64,000 nucleotides of DNA from the NCBI GenBank assembly GCA_016187945.1, contig JACPIT010000011.1, forward strand, positions 186,001 to 250,000. Reading direction: 5' to 3'. This document shows, in pieces, positions 34,136 to 42,868 of this stretch; position 1 is the first letter of the stretch, and every line of letters begins with the position of its first letter. The notes under the pieces were generated by a model. That model searched no databases, was not told where the DNA came from, and was given only the letters and a program-made list of their open reading frames with translations. Both the position numbers and the translations under genes were made by a program. Source of the stretch: Opitutia bacterium. Lineage in GTDB: Bacteria > Verrucomicrobiota > Verrucomicrobiia > Opitutales > Opitutaceae.

Positions 34136-34795
34136 ATGATCGTCCCCGTCGTCGCACCGATTCGCCTGCTATTGGTGGAGGACAGCCCGCTCGTCCGCCA
34201 AGGCATCCGCGCCGCTCTCGCCGACGCGATCGACGCCGCGCAGCTCGCGATCGTCGCCGAAGCCGCCACGTCCGCCGCCGCGATCGTCGCCGCGCGCGAG
34301 CTACGGCCGGACGTCGTGTTGCTCGACTTGCGCCTGCCCGACGCCTCCGGCGTGCAAACCTGCCGCACGATCCGCGCCGAGTTGCCGCGCACGCGCGTCG
34401 TCGTGCTCACCTCCGCGATCGACGATCACCTCGCCTACGAAACGGTCGCCGCCGGCGCGCACGGATTTCTCACGAAAGACATCGACCCCGAGCGGCTGCT
34501 CGAAGCCATCCGCGCCGCGCACGCCGGCCGCCCGGTGGTTTCGCAGCGGTTCGCCGAGAAGGTCGTCCGCCAAATCCAGCGCCACGCGCCCGAGAGTCCC
34601 GCGCTCTCGCCGCAGGAGCAGCGCGTCATGGCTCGCGTCGTCGTCGGACTCACGAACAAGGAGATCGCGCAGGAACTCGGGCTGAGCGAGAACACCGTGA
34701 AGAATTACCTCGGCAACGTGTTCGAAAAACTCGGCGTAAAACGCCGCACCCAAGCCGTCGCGCTCTACCTGGAGCGCACGTCGGGAAAAATCTGA
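34136..34795 (+). CDS. Module 2 response regulator, NarL/FixJ family (receiver-LuxR HTH)
   Basis: 219 residues. Receiver domain: acidic pocket E15-D16 in LLLVEDSPLV, phosphorylation site D64 in DVVLLDLRLPDASG, conserved Thr/Ser in VLTSAID and Lys in GFLTKDI. The LuxR-type DNA-binding domain (about 150-210) reads SPQEQRVMARVVVGLTNKEIAQELGLSENTVKNYLGNVFEKLGV. It should be phosphorylated by the preceding kinase and bind DNA as a dimer. The likely targets are the prepilin genes directly downstream, which begin after a 205-base gap, and possibly module 1. Confidence 0.9.
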   Translation: MIVPVVAPIRLLLVEDSPLVRQGIRAALADAIDAAQLAIVAEAATSAAAIVAARELRPDVVLLDLRLPDASGVQTCRTIRAELPRTRVVVLTSAIDDHLAYETVAAGAHGFLTKDIDPERLLEAIRAAHAGRPVVSQRFAEKVVRQIQRHAPESPALSPQEQRVMARVVVGLTNKEIAQELGLSENTVKNYLGNVFEKLGVKRRTQAVALYLERTSGKI

Positions 34796-35000
34796 GGCCC
34801 GCCCGCCCGCGCCCGACACGCGACCGGCCCGCCGGCCGCGTCGCCGTTCGGCGGACCGCCCCCGCTTCACTCGGCGCTCGCTCAGGCGTGCCCGAACGGC
34901 TCCGGTTGGCGGGAAGGCTTTCAGGCCTAGCGCACTCCACCCGTCTGTGGCAGACGGAGCCCCCTACTCCGCGAGGACGAACGGGAATAAAATCGGCGCC
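34796..35000. promoter_or_regulatory. Gap before module 2 prepilin genes, candidate promoter
   Basis: 205 bases with no supported gene. It contains GGCTTTCAGGCCTAGCGC (34912-34932 region), the small hairpin GTCTGTGGCAGAC (34943-34955), and GGGAATAAAATCGG just before the GTG start, the most A/T-rich stretch. A promoter controlled by the upstream regulator is plausible; no clear sigma boxes are seen. Confidence 0.35.
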
Positions 35001-35495
35001 GTGCGAAAGACTCCTGAAACCGCGGCGCGCCCCGCCCCGGCCGCCCGCGTGCGCCGCAGCGCGCGCGCGTTCACGGTGTTGGAGGTCATGCTCGCGGCGT
35101 TCATTCTCGCGCTCGCGATCGCCACATCGATCACGACGCTGCAACGCGCGTTCCTGTCGATCGACACCGCGCGCAACATGACGCTCGCCGGTCAGATCAT
35201 GCAGCACGAGCTGGAGAAAGTTCGCCTGAAGGACTGGGCCACGGTCAGCGCCTACACCAGCTCCGACAATCTCACCATCGACTCGCTGTTCACCTCGAAC
35301 AGCTACATCGCGAACCTCATCGCCAACCGCGGTCTCCGGCTCTCGCGCGAGGTCTCCACGCCGGAAACCGATATCGTCCAGCTCACCTACACCGTCACGT
35401 GGCGCAACTACGACGGCCGCGAGCTCTCGCGCTCCTACGTCACCTACTACGCCCGCTACGGCATGTATGATTTCTTCTACAACAGTTCGTCCTGA
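35001..35495 (+). CDS. Module 2 PilV-like prepilin
   Basis: 164 residues from the GTG at 35001; another GTG at 34947 would lengthen the leader by 18 residues. The leader is basic and cleaved before FTVLEVMLAAFILALA, with Glu at +5. The block AGQIMQHELEKVRLKDW after the helix and the end RYGMYDFFYN match the module 1 and 3 proteins. No REP is present in the leader, unlike module 1. Probably a minor pilin inserted in the inner membrane, processed by a PilD-type prepilin peptidase encoded elsewhere. Confidence 0.83.
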   Translation: MRKTPETAARPAPAARVRRSARAFTVLEVMLAAFILALAIATSITTLQRAFLSIDTARNMTLAGQIMQHELEKVRLKDWATVSAYTSSDNLTIDSLFTSNSYIANLIANRGLRLSREVSTPETDIVQLTYTVTWRNYDGRELSRSYVTYYARYGMYDFFYNSSS

Positions 35496-35498
35496 GTC

Positions 35499-36074
35499 GT
35501 GAGCCGCCGCCGCTCCAGTCCCGTGCGCTCCGCCGCCGCGTTCACACTCGTGGAGGTGCTGATCTCGACCGCGCTCTCCGCGATGGTGCTCGCGGGCGTG
35601 CTTTCCGCTTTCCTGTTCCTCAGCCGCTCGGGCGCGCAGGCCAGTTACTACAACGACATGCAGCGCGACGTGCGCAACGCCCTCGAAAAATTCACCGGCG
35701 ACCTCCGCATGACGAGCGCCATCGCCTGGAACGGCTCGCAATCCATCACGCTCACCGTCCCGAACAACTACACGAGCACGAGCAACCAGGTCACCTACGC
35801 CTACGACAGCTCCACCTCGGGCGCGACCGCCGGCTGCTTCTACTACGCGCCCGGCAACGCCGCCGCCAACGGCACGCGCACCGTCCTCGCGCGCCACGTC
35901 GTGTCGTTCGCCTTCGCGCGCTTCGACCGCCTCGACGCCGCGGCCACCACGAACAACACCACCAAGCGCGTCCAGGTCACCTTCACGCTCCGCTCGACGC
36001 GCGCGACTCTCGCCGGCGCGACCGACCAGACCGTCTCCTCGTCCACGATTCTCCGCAACAAACCCGTCAACTGA
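35499..36074 (+). CDS. Module 2 PilW/GspJ-like prepilin
   Basis: 191 residues from the GTG at 35499, three bases after the pilV-like stop. Leader MSRRRSSPVRSAAA, then FTLVEVLISTALSAMVLAG. After the helix comes FLSRSGAQASYYNDMQRDVRNALEKF, and the C-terminus is STILRNKPVN. Same architecture as its paralogues at 30449 and 46353. Ser/Thr/Asn content is high, as in exported fibre proteins. Confidence 0.83.
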   Translation: MSRRRSSPVRSAAAFTLVEVLISTALSAMVLAGVLSAFLFLSRSGAQASYYNDMQRDVRNALEKFTGDLRMTSAIAWNGSQSITLTVPNNYTSTSNQVTYAYDSSTSGATAGCFYYAPGNAAANGTRTVLARHVVSFAFARFDRLDAAATTNNTTKRVQVTFTLRSTRATLAGATDQTVSSSTILRNKPVN

Positions 36075-36081
36075 ATCCGCC

Positions 36082-38031
36082 ATGCCCGCCGTCGTCCGCC
36101 GCCTCCGCCGTCCGCAACCGCTCTCCTCCAGCGCCTCCGAGCGCGGCTCCGTTCTCCTCGTCGCGCTCCTCCTCGCCGCCGTCATCGGCCTCGCGCTCGC
36201 CAGCTACATCCGCCTCAGCAACACGAGCCTCAAGGTCTCGCAGCGCGCCTTTCTCCAGAACTCCGCGATGAACCTCGCCGAGATCGGCGTCGAGAAAGCG
36301 CTCGCGACCTTCAACCGCGCCTCGAATGGCGAGTCCGACGCGTGGACCGGCTGGGCCGTCTCGGGCAGCGAAGCCACGCGCACGCTCACCGGCTTCACGC
36401 CCGCTCCCGGCGCCACCGGCGTGATCAAAATCTACGTCCGCAACTACACCTCCGCCACCAGCTACACCAGCGCCTCCGGCTCCAGTTCGAGCAGCAGCTC
36501 GAGCGAATCCGACGATCACTCCGAAAGCGAATCCTCGGACGATCACTCCGACGACGATCACGCGGAGGACGATCACGCGGAGGACGATCACTCATCCGAC
36601 GACCATTCCTCGGACGACCATGGTTCCGGCAGCTTCGCCGTCGCCGCCGCCGCGCTCACCCAGGCCGCGGACCTCAGCGCGAGCGCATTGCCGCCGCTCG
36701 TGCGCCATGCCGCCACGCCCGCGTTCATCACGCTGACGCACGGCATCCGCCCGCTCGCGAGCTTCGATCTCCCCATCGGCTTTCTCGCCTCCCTCGGTGG
36801 CTCAGACGACCATTCGTCGAGCGATCACTCTTCTGACGATCATTCCGATGACGACCATTCCGAGGACGATCATTCCGAAGACGACCACTCGAGCGACCAC
36901 AGCGCCGACGACACGCCCTCCGAAGACGTCGACGTTCCCGCCAGCTCCACCAGCGCCACCGTCAGCTCCAGCTCCATCGTTATCGTCGCGAAGGCCATCG
37001 TCACGCCCGCGGACGGCTCCGGCGAACTCGTCAAAGTCCTCGAAGTCACGCTCCGGCGCCGCGCGCTCTGGGGCTTCGGTCTCGTCGGCCGCAGTTGGGT
37101 TCACCTGAACAGCCAGGCCAGCGTCGACAGTTGGAACTCCGACCCCGACAGCGACAGCAGCACCGCCGCGATCGCCTACTCCTCCGGCGTCCGCGCCGAC
37201 CGCGGCACCGTCGGCTGCGTCAGCTCCGCCAACGGCGCCATCTCGCTCAACTCGAACGCCGAGATCTACGGCTCCGCCCACTCCGGCGGCGGCACCGTCA
37301 CCACCAGCTCGAACGTCCGCATCCACAACTCCACCAGCCCGTCGGATCCGAAAGTCGATCCCGCCTGCGTGCGCACGGATTTCTCGTTCACCTTCCCCGC
37401 CATCACCGTCCCCTCGCCCACCGTGACGAACGCCATCGGCACCACGATCACCTCCGCCCGCACCTTCCCCCAGACCGGCGACACCGCGAATCCCGCCGAC
37501 GGCAAATACTATTACCAATTCGGCGGCGGCGCGCGGATCGACATGGACAGCAACAAAAACCTCACCATCGCCGGCAACGTCGTCTGGCTTTTCCTGAGCC
37601 ACACCGGCGTCACCTCGATCCGCACGAGCAGCAACGCCGACACGCTCTTCAGCGGCACCGCCAGCACCCTCGAAATCTACACCAACGGCAACATCTCCCT
37701 CGACTCGAACAACGACATCAACGCCACCGGCCAGCCGCAGCGCTGCCAGATTTGGGGCACCGCCTCGACGAGCCAGACCTTCACGCTCTCGAGCAACGTC
37801 AACCTCGGCGCCGTCATCTACGCGCCGAACGCCGCCTTCCAGATCGATTCGAACTGCGTGCTTCTCGGCTCCGTCGTCGGCGACACGATCCAGATGGATA
37901 GCAACTCGCGCTTCCACTACGACGAGGCGCTGGGAAATTACGGCGGCAGCAATCCGTTCCGCGTCTCGAGCTGGCGCGAGCTCCGCACCGCCGCCGAACG
38001 CGCCACCTACGCCAGCGCGCTGAACTTCTGA
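36082..38031 (+). CDS. Module 2 PilX-like protein with two Asp-Asp-His-Ser blocks
   Basis: 649 residues, about 160 longer than the module 1 and 3 equivalents. The N-terminal pilin-like helix is GSVLLVALLLAAVIGLALASY, followed by NSAMNLAEIGVEKAL. Two acidic, His-rich blocks occur at residues 144-180 and 242-277, made of units DDHS, DDHA and EDDHS with seven His each. The DSWNSDPDSDSSTAA block and a beta-helix-like region with regular S-N turns (LNSNAEIYGS, LDSNNDIN, LSSNVNLG, IDSNCVLLGS, MDSNSRFHYDEALGN) follow. The D/H blocks look like metal-binding (Ca2+, Zn2+ or Ni2+) loops; this is inference. The insertions are absent in the paralogues. Confidence 0.82.
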   Translation: MPAVVRRLRRPQPLSSSASERGSVLLVALLLAAVIGLALASYIRLSNTSLKVSQRAFLQNSAMNLAEIGVEKALATFNRASNGESDAWTGWAVSGSEATRTLTGFTPAPGATGVIKIYVRNYTSATSYTSASGSSSSSSSSESDDHSESESSDDHSDDDHAEDDHAEDDHSSDDHSSDDHGSGSFAVAAAALTQAADLSASALPPLVRHAATPAFITLTHGIRPLASFDLPIGFLASLGGSDDHSSSDHSSDDHSDDDHSEDDHSEDDHSSDHSADDTPSEDVDVPASSTSATVSSSSIVIVAKAIVTPADGSGELVKVLEVTLRRRALWGFGLVGRSWVHLNSQASVDSWNSDPDSDSSTAAIAYSSGVRADRGTVGCVSSANGAISLNSNAEIYGSAHSGGGTVTTSSNVRIHNSTSPSDPKVDPACVRTDFSFTFPAITVPSPTVTNAIGTTITSARTFPQTGDTANPADGKYYYQFGGGARIDMDSNKNLTIAGNVVWLFLSHTGVTSIRTSSNADTLFSGTASTLEIYTNGNISLDSNNDINATGQPQRCQIWGTASTSQTFTLSSNVNLGAVIYAPNAAFQIDSNCVLLGSVVGDTIQMDSNSRFHYDEALGNYGGSNPFRVSSWRELRTAAERATYASALNF

Positions 38032-38329
38032 TGCGCGTTCGCGGCTCGAAGGTGGTCGCCGCCGTCCTCGGCGGCGACGATTTCCGACCCGCGAGCATCA
38101 GCATCGCGAATCGCTCGCGCCGCGTTCGACAGTCTTCTTTCTCACGGATTCCACGGATAGAAACGGATTGCCACCGATACCGGTCGCGAAAACCCCAACG
38201 CCCCACGCCGCGACATCCGTGCCATCCGTCTCCATCCGTCCCATCCGTGGCTAAAGAAAACGCTCGTCCGCGGCACGCCTCATCGTTCGCGACTCTCCGC
38301 CTGTGCCGAGCGCTTCACCGCCGATCTCT
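38032..38329. other. 298-base convergent intergenic region with a long hairpin
   Basis: No gene is supported. The region lies between the convergent module 2 pilX-like gene and the small membrane protein gene, and is dominated by the inverted repeat at 38135-38260. Confidence 0.6.
38135..38260. repeat. Long imperfect inverted repeat with CATCCGT-type arms
   Basis: The left arm TTCTTTCTCACGGATTCCAC continues GGATAGAAACGGAT. The right arm has four CATCCGT units (ATCCGTGCCATCCGTCTCC, ATCCGTCCCATCCGTGG) and ends CTAAAGAAAA, complementary to the left end. The loop is about 45 bases. Confidence 0.78.
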
Positions 38330-38947
38330 TCACCGCCGACCGCGCCACCACAGCGCGCCGACCACGATCGCCCCCGCCGCCGGCGCCGCCCCGAGCAACG
38401 CGCGCCCCGCGAACACGCTGCCGAGCAGCGCCAGCACGAGGCCGACGAGGTAGCCGTTGTTCTCGTGCAGCAGCAGCGGTTTCACGCGCGCGAAACGCTC
38501 GCTCGCGTGCGGGAAAAACGCCCCCGCCAGCGCGCCGCCGAGCGCGATGCACAGCGCCACCACCGGCAGCACCGACCAGTCGAACGGCCGCGCCGCCATC
38601 GTCGCATACGCCGCATAGTAGCCGACCGGCGCCGCAACGATCAGCACCGGGAACGCCCGGCGCGACCGCACGTTCAAGCCGACGAGAAATCCCACCAGCC
38701 AGCAAAAGAGTGCCGCGAAAAACGACTCCGCGCGACTCGAGAGCCGCACCTCCAGCAGGAAAAAATACGCAAACTGCAGCAGCGCGAGCCACACGCCCGT
38801 CGCGAACGCCAGCGCCACGTCGCCCGCGCCGTGCTGGCGCGCGCCAACCGCGACGACCGCCGCGTCGCGCGCGTCGCCGTTGAGCGCCGCGTCCGTCTCC
38901 GCGGTCCGCGCCGCCGGCTCTCCGCCCGCTCGCGCGCGCTCACTCAT
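38330..38947 (-). CDS. Small multi-helix membrane protein, paralogue of 42293-42841
   Basis: 205 residues with about six membrane helices after a soluble N-terminal part of 45 residues. Its C-terminal block HENNGYLVGLVLALLG corresponds to FVENTGFVAGLVLTVAG in the protein at 42293-42841, and both share an F-x-x-A/R run before it, so the two are paralogues. Each is coupled to a spermidine-synthase-like membrane protein; here the start overlaps the upstream gene's end by eight bases. I do not recognise the family. A shared complex with the synthase-like protein is likely from context. Confidence 0.7.
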   Translation of the reverse strand: MSERARAGGEPAARTAETDAALNGDARDAAVVAVGARQHGAGDVALAFATGVWLALLQFAYFFLLEVRLSSRAESFFAALFCWLVGFLVGLNVRSRRAFPVLIVAAPVGYYAAYATMAARPFDWSVLPVVALCIALGGALAGAFFPHASERFARVKPLLLHENNGYLVGLVLALLGSVFAGRALLGAAPAAGAIVVGALWWRGRR

Positions 38948-40397
38948 AGATCAGGTCTCCCACGTTCGCCATCGTGATGATCTTCTCGCCGGCCACCATC
39001 GCCTCGATCTCCGCGCGCGTGTAGACGCGCACGCCGTCGCGCCCCGCCGCCGCGAGCAACCGTTGGATTTCCTCCGCGCCCGGCTCCCGCATCCCCGGAC
39101 CGCCGCCGTAGAAATACGCCGAGTCGCGATGCACGAGCACGACGTAGTGCTCGAACACTTTTCCCAGCGTCGCGAGCATCCGCCGCCCGTAGGACGACCG
39201 CCCCGCCAGCGGCGTGAGCGACGAGATCGAAAAAATCCCGCCCGGCTCGAGCCGCGCCTTCGCCAGCCGGAAAAACTCCTCCGTGTAAGTCAGCGCCACC
39301 TGCCGCGAGCGCGCCGGCGGGATGTCGTGCAGGATCAACCCAAACTGCTCGCGCGCGTTCGCGATCCAGTGCTTCGCGTCGTCCGCCTCGAACGTCCAGT
39401 TGTGCAGCTCGTCGAGCCGGTTGTAGGCCGAAAAATATTTCCGCGCCGCGCCAAACACCTCCGGGTCGATGTCCACGATCCGCACCGTCGGCACGAAATC
39501 CCCAATGCGCCCGACCGTCGCCATCGAGCCGCAGCCGAGCACCGCTGTCTTCGGCGCGCCGAGCAGCCGCGCCGGCACCTCCGCGACGAAATACGCATAC
39601 GTCCGCTGCGGGTCGCCGCCGAATTGCCGCTTGCCGTTCAAGAGCAGCCGGTAGTCCCGCCCGCTCCGCACGACCTCGATCTTGTGATACGGCGTGTAGC
39701 GCGCGAGCGCCACCTCGTCGATTTTCCAGCGATAAAACCGCGCGTCGAACCACGCCGCCGCCGCGCGATCCCACGCGCCGAACTGCACGACGAACACCGC
39801 CGCACCCGCCGCGATCGCGCCGACGATCCCGCGCCCCGCGCCCGCCGCCGCCGCGAGCCCCGCGTAGCTGACGAAATACGCCGCCAGCACGCACTCGTGC
39901 GCGATCGGCGCGAGCAGCGGCACCAGCGCGAGCCCGACCAGCGAACCGACGATCTCGAGCGAATAACACCGCCGCAACCCGCCGCCCGCCTCGACCACGC
40001 GCGGCAGAAAAATCGCGTGCACCGACGTCGCGAACGCCGCGATCAGCGCCAGCAGGACCCCGCCCGCCGCGAATTTCCCCGCCGCCACGCTCACCTGGTG
40101 AAATAGCGCCTGCGCGCCGACGAAGAGCGCCATCTGCACCGCGAGACACACCGGCAGCATCCAGCGGACGAAGCGCGCCGAGAGCCGGTCCGAAAATTGA
40201 TACCCGAGCGACACGCCCAGAAAATACGCCAGGGAAAACCCGAGCATCGCGACCTCGTCGTGTCGGAACGCCACTGTCGTGTGCTGCACGAGCAGGAAGT
40301 TCAGCAGCATCAGGTTCGCGCCGGCCAGCACGAGCGTCCATTCGCCGCGCCCGCCCGGCCACCACGCGCGCTTGAGCGTGTCGGAGCTCGCGTTCAT
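38940..40397 (-). CDS. Spermidine-synthase-like (SpeE-fold) integral membrane protein, copy 1
   Basis: 485 residues from the ATG at 40397. The first 240 residues hold about seven membrane helices (VLAGANLMLLNFLLVQH, AMLGFSLAYFLGVSLGYQFSDRL). The soluble half begins YTPYHKIEVV and has a Rossmann SAM-type loop (AVLGCGSMATVGRIGDF), an acidic VDIDPEVF that would hold the cofactor ribose, and LILHDIPPARSRQVALTYTEEFFRLAK. This is the architecture of membrane-fused aminopropyltransferase-like proteins; true polyamine synthesis is not shown because the substrate Asp residues are poorly conserved. It is the mirror of copy 2 across a 265-base divergent region. Confidence 0.8.
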   Translation of the reverse strand: MNASSDTLKRAWWPGGRGEWTLVLAGANLMLLNFLLVQHTTVAFRHDEVAMLGFSLAYFLGVSLGYQFSDRLSARFVRWMLPVCLAVQMALFVGAQALFHQVSVAAGKFAAGGVLLALIAAFATSVHAIFLPRVVEAGGGLRRCYSLEIVGSLVGLALVPLLAPIAHECVLAAYFVSYAGLAAAAGAGRGIVGAIAAGAAVFVVQFGAWDRAAAAWFDARFYRWKIDEVALARYTPYHKIEVVRSGRDYRLLLNGKRQFGGDPQRTYAYFVAEVPARLLGAPKTAVLGCGSMATVGRIGDFVPTVRIVDIDPEVFGAARKYFSAYNRLDELHNWTFEADDAKHWIANAREQFGLILHDIPPARSRQVALTYTEEFFRLAKARLEPGGIFSISSLTPLAGRSSYGRRMLATLGKVFEHYVVLVHRDSAYFYGGGPGMREPGAEEIQRLLAAAGRDGVRVYTRAEIEAMVAGEKIITMANVGDLIYE

Positions 40398-40661
40398 CCG
40401 GCTTGCTGGCCGCGAAGCCGATGCCGGCTGGTTCGGTGGAGGGCGCGCGTCCCCGCGCGCCGCGGCTCCCGAGGACGCGGGCCCTCCGAATCCCTGCCTT
40501 TGGTTGCCGCCGCAGGTCGCAGTGTGATTGATGATGCCGGCATCGGTGCGGACGTTTTCTAGAACGAATCGCCGCGCGTTGTCCGGCCCTATCTTCAACC
40601 GGGCCGAACGGCCCCGCGTTCGTTGACAGCGCCCAACCGGCCACGCACGCTCGCCGGCCAG
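40398..40661. promoter_or_regulatory. Divergent control region of the two SpeE-like pairs
   Basis: 264 bases separate the two divergent starts. It contains a family H palindrome at 40438-40487 (GGAGGGCGCGCGTCCCCGCG / CGAGGACGCGGGCCCTCC) and, nearer copy 2, GTTTTCTAGAACGAATC. TTGACA at 40623 is too close to the start and has no -10 partner. Both pairs must be transcribed outward from here. Confidence 0.45.
40438..40487. repeat. REP-like palindrome, family H (GGAGGGCSCGCGTCC)
   Basis: GGAGGGCGCGCGTCC and inverted GGACGCGGGCCCTCC. Foot GGAG rather than GTAG. Another copy is at 49351-49426. Confidence 0.75.
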
Positions 40662-42296
40662 ATGCCCGAACCCACCGTGATCGCCGCCCCGCCCGCCGCT
40701 GCCGGCGCCGCGCGCGCGCCGTCGTCGCTGCGATCGTTCGCCATTCTGGGCATCGCCGGCGCCAACCTGACGCTCATCCAGTTCGTCGCGATGCGGGAGT
40801 TCGCCTCGCTGCTCGGCAGCAACGAGCTCGTCGCGCTGCTCGTCGCCGCCGGCTACTTTCTCGGCTTGTCGGCGGGCTACGTGTTCTCTGACCGGCTTTC
40901 GCGCGGCGCGCTCGTGGCGCTCGGCGGCGCGACGCTCGCACTGCACGTGACGCTGCCGTTCTCGGCGCGCTGGCTCGTGGGCTTCCTCGTCTCGCACGGC
41001 AGCGGGGCGTTCGTGCCGCCGTTCGTGTTCGTGCTGACGTTCGCAGGCATCACGCCGTTCTACGCGGTGTTCCTGCCGCGGCTCGTGGCGGAGTTTCCGA
41101 CGGGCGACGGCACGGCGGCGCTCGTGCGCTGCTACGCCGCGGAGCTCGCGGGCGGCGCGCTCGGCCTCGCGCTCGTGCTCGTCGTCACGCCCGGGCGCAT
41201 GGCGCTGCTGCTCACGCTGCATCTCGGCGGGCTGCTCGCGCTGCTGCTGATTTTCGCGCGCGCGCGGCCGACCGGCTGGCTGCTGTTCGTGTTGCCGCCG
41301 ATGTATTTTGCCGCGTGGCCGGCGCTCGATCGCGCGAGTCTCGAGAGCTACTTCGCGCGCGTGCACCGCCTCCGCGACCCGGTCGTGCTCGCGTCGGAGT
41401 TCTCGCCCTACCAACGCGTCGACTTGCTGCGCGTCGAGACGGCGCGCGGTCCCGCGCCCTACCTCTATCTCAACGGCAACCTCCTCTACGGCACGCGCGC
41501 GCTGAATCAGCACAACCTCCTCGTCACGCTCCTGCCGCGCTTCGCCGCCGGCGCGGTGCACGGCGGCGCGCCGCTGCACACGCTCGTCGTCGCGGGCGGC
41601 TCGCTCGATTGCGCGCGCTACCTCGCGCCGCTGCCGGGCCGGTTGCACGTCGTCGAGATCGACGCGACCGTCACGCGTCTCACGCGCGCGCTGATCCAGG
41701 AGCCGCGCGGCGGTTTTCCGACGAACTGGGATCTGACGATCGACGACGGCAAACACTTCCTCGGCGCGTGGGCGGGCGAGCCGTTCGACGCGATCGCGGT
41801 CGACATCCCCGTCCCCACGCATCTGCAAACCGCGTTGCTGCACTCGGAGCGTTTCTTCGCGCTCGCGCGCTCGCGGCTGCGCGCGGGCGGCGTGTTCTCG
41901 GTCTCGCTCGCCGGGCGGCTGAGCGCGCAAGTGCCCGGCGACTCCGCGGTGAGCGGGCAACTGGCGCATCGCATCGTCGCAGGATTGCGCGCGACGTTTC
42001 CGCACGTGGCCGTCGTGCGCGGCGAGTTCGTCGATTTCGCGTGGGCGAGCGATCGTCCGCTCGACGCGCTCGTCGCCGCCGCGCCGGGGGAACTCGATCG
42101 CTTCCTCGCGGCCGACGAGACGCGCCCGCGGACGTTCGGCACGCCGCGCCGGCTGCAGTTTATCGCCGAGGACGTCGTGGCGCGCCGCGCGGACGGCTTC
42201 GCGCCGATCGGCGAGGCCGATCTGCAACTCGTGTTGCGACTGAGCTGGCGCAAGCTCCAGCGGCGCTTTTTCGCGACGGCGGAGGAAGAACCATGA
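40662..42296 (+). CDS. Spermidine-synthase-like (SpeE-fold) integral membrane protein, copy 2
   Basis: 544 residues from the ATG at 40662 (a TTG at 40623 is an alternative). About seven membrane helices in the first 250 residues (SFAILGIAGANLTLIQFVAMREF, LVAAGYFLGLSAGYVFSDRLSRG) align in order with copy 1, including the shared FSDRLS turn. The soluble half starts FSPYQRVDLLRV, with VVAGGSLDCARYLA as a decayed Rossmann loop, VVEIDATVTRLT, and AIAVDIPVPTHLQTALLHSERFFALARSRLR. The glycine loop is weaker than in copy 1, so SAM binding may be lost. The stop overlaps the next gene by four bases (ATGA). Confidence 0.8.
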   Translation: MPEPTVIAAPPAAAGAARAPSSLRSFAILGIAGANLTLIQFVAMREFASLLGSNELVALLVAAGYFLGLSAGYVFSDRLSRGALVALGGATLALHVTLPFSARWLVGFLVSHGSGAFVPPFVFVLTFAGITPFYAVFLPRLVAEFPTGDGTAALVRCYAAELAGGALGLALVLVVTPGRMALLLTLHLGGLLALLLIFARARPTGWLLFVLPPMYFAAWPALDRASLESYFARVHRLRDPVVLASEFSPYQRVDLLRVETARGPAPYLYLNGNLLYGTRALNQHNLLVTLLPRFAAGAVHGGAPLHTLVVAGGSLDCARYLAPLPGRLHVVEIDATVTRLTRALIQEPRGGFPTNWDLTIDDGKHFLGAWAGEPFDAIAVDIPVPTHLQTALLHSERFFALARSRLRAGGVFSVSLAGRLSAQVPGDSAVSGQLAHRIVAGLRATFPHVAVVRGEFVDFAWASDRPLDALVAAAPGELDRFLAADETRPRTFGTPRRLQFIAEDVVARRADGFAPIGEADLQLVLRLSWRKLQRRFFATAEEEP

Positions 42297-42841
42297 AATC
42301 GTCGCGCGACTCCGTTTTTTCCCGGCTGGTGGTCGCGAACGTCGCGCTCACGGGCGTGTTTTTCGGACTGCTCCAGTGGAGCGCGTTTTTCCTGCTGCAA
42401 TCGTTCCTCGCCTCCACGGCGCTCGTGTGGCTGCTGGCATCAAGCGTGTGGTTGCTCGGCAGTCTCGTCGGCCTCGCGCTGCCGGACCGGCGAGTGGCGG
42501 AGCCGTGGTGGCTGTTCGGCGCGGTCGCGGCCTACTACGCGCTGCTGTGGCTCGCCGTGCTGTTTCCGTATGAGCTAGGGAAACTCCCGTGGCTGCTCGC
42601 AGCGGTGGCCGTGATGGGGCTCTACGCGGGGCGATTTTTTCGCTTCAGGCGCGCAGCGCTCGGGTCGGCGAAATGGCTGTTTTTCGTCGAGAACACCGGC
42701 TTCGTCGCCGGGCTCGTGCTGACGGTCGCCGGGCTGTTCTGGTTCGGCGAGCGCGCGATGATTCTCGCGCCGGCAGCGGCCGGTGCGCTGTGTCTGGTGA
42801 CGCTGCCGCGCGGCGCGGGCGAAGGCGCGGGCTCGGACTGA
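42293..42841 (+). CDS. Small multi-helix membrane protein, paralogue of 38330-38947
   Basis: 182 residues, about six membrane helices, no soluble domain. It starts MKSSRDSVFSRLVVANVALTG and contains FVENTGFVAGLVLTVAG, the counterpart of HENNGYLVGLVLALLG in its paralogue. Translation is coupled to the SpeE-like copy 2. Family unknown; see the paralogue for reasoning. Confidence 0.7.
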   Translation: MKSSRDSVFSRLVVANVALTGVFFGLLQWSAFFLLQSFLASTALVWLLASSVWLLGSLVGLALPDRRVAEPWWLFGAVAAYYALLWLAVLFPYELGKLPWLLAAVAVMGLYAGRFFRFRRAALGSAKWLFFVENTGFVAGLVLTVAGLFWFGERAMILAPAAAGALCLVTLPRGAGEGAGSD

Positions 42842-42868
42842 GCGGGCGCCGCGATGCAGCGGATAGTC

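Noticed and set aside
31021-34410. 1129-residue minus-strand open frame across the modules
   Set aside because: High GC produces long antisense frames. It has no domains, and the plus strand holds three recognisable proteins.
36511-36912. Repeated GACGATCACTC units as a CRISPR array or tandem non-coding repeat
   Set aside because: The units vary, lie in frame within a pilin-like gene and have no regular spacers.
40623-40651. TTGACA as a -35 promoter box
   Set aside because: No acceptable -10 sequence follows at 16-18 bases and the site is too close to the start codon at 40662.
40400-42227. Continuation of a long minus-strand frame opposite the SpeE-like copy 2 gene
   Set aside because: Its composition is Arg/Ala-rich antisense of a clear membrane protein; the real minus-strand gene starts at 40397 where membrane helices begin.
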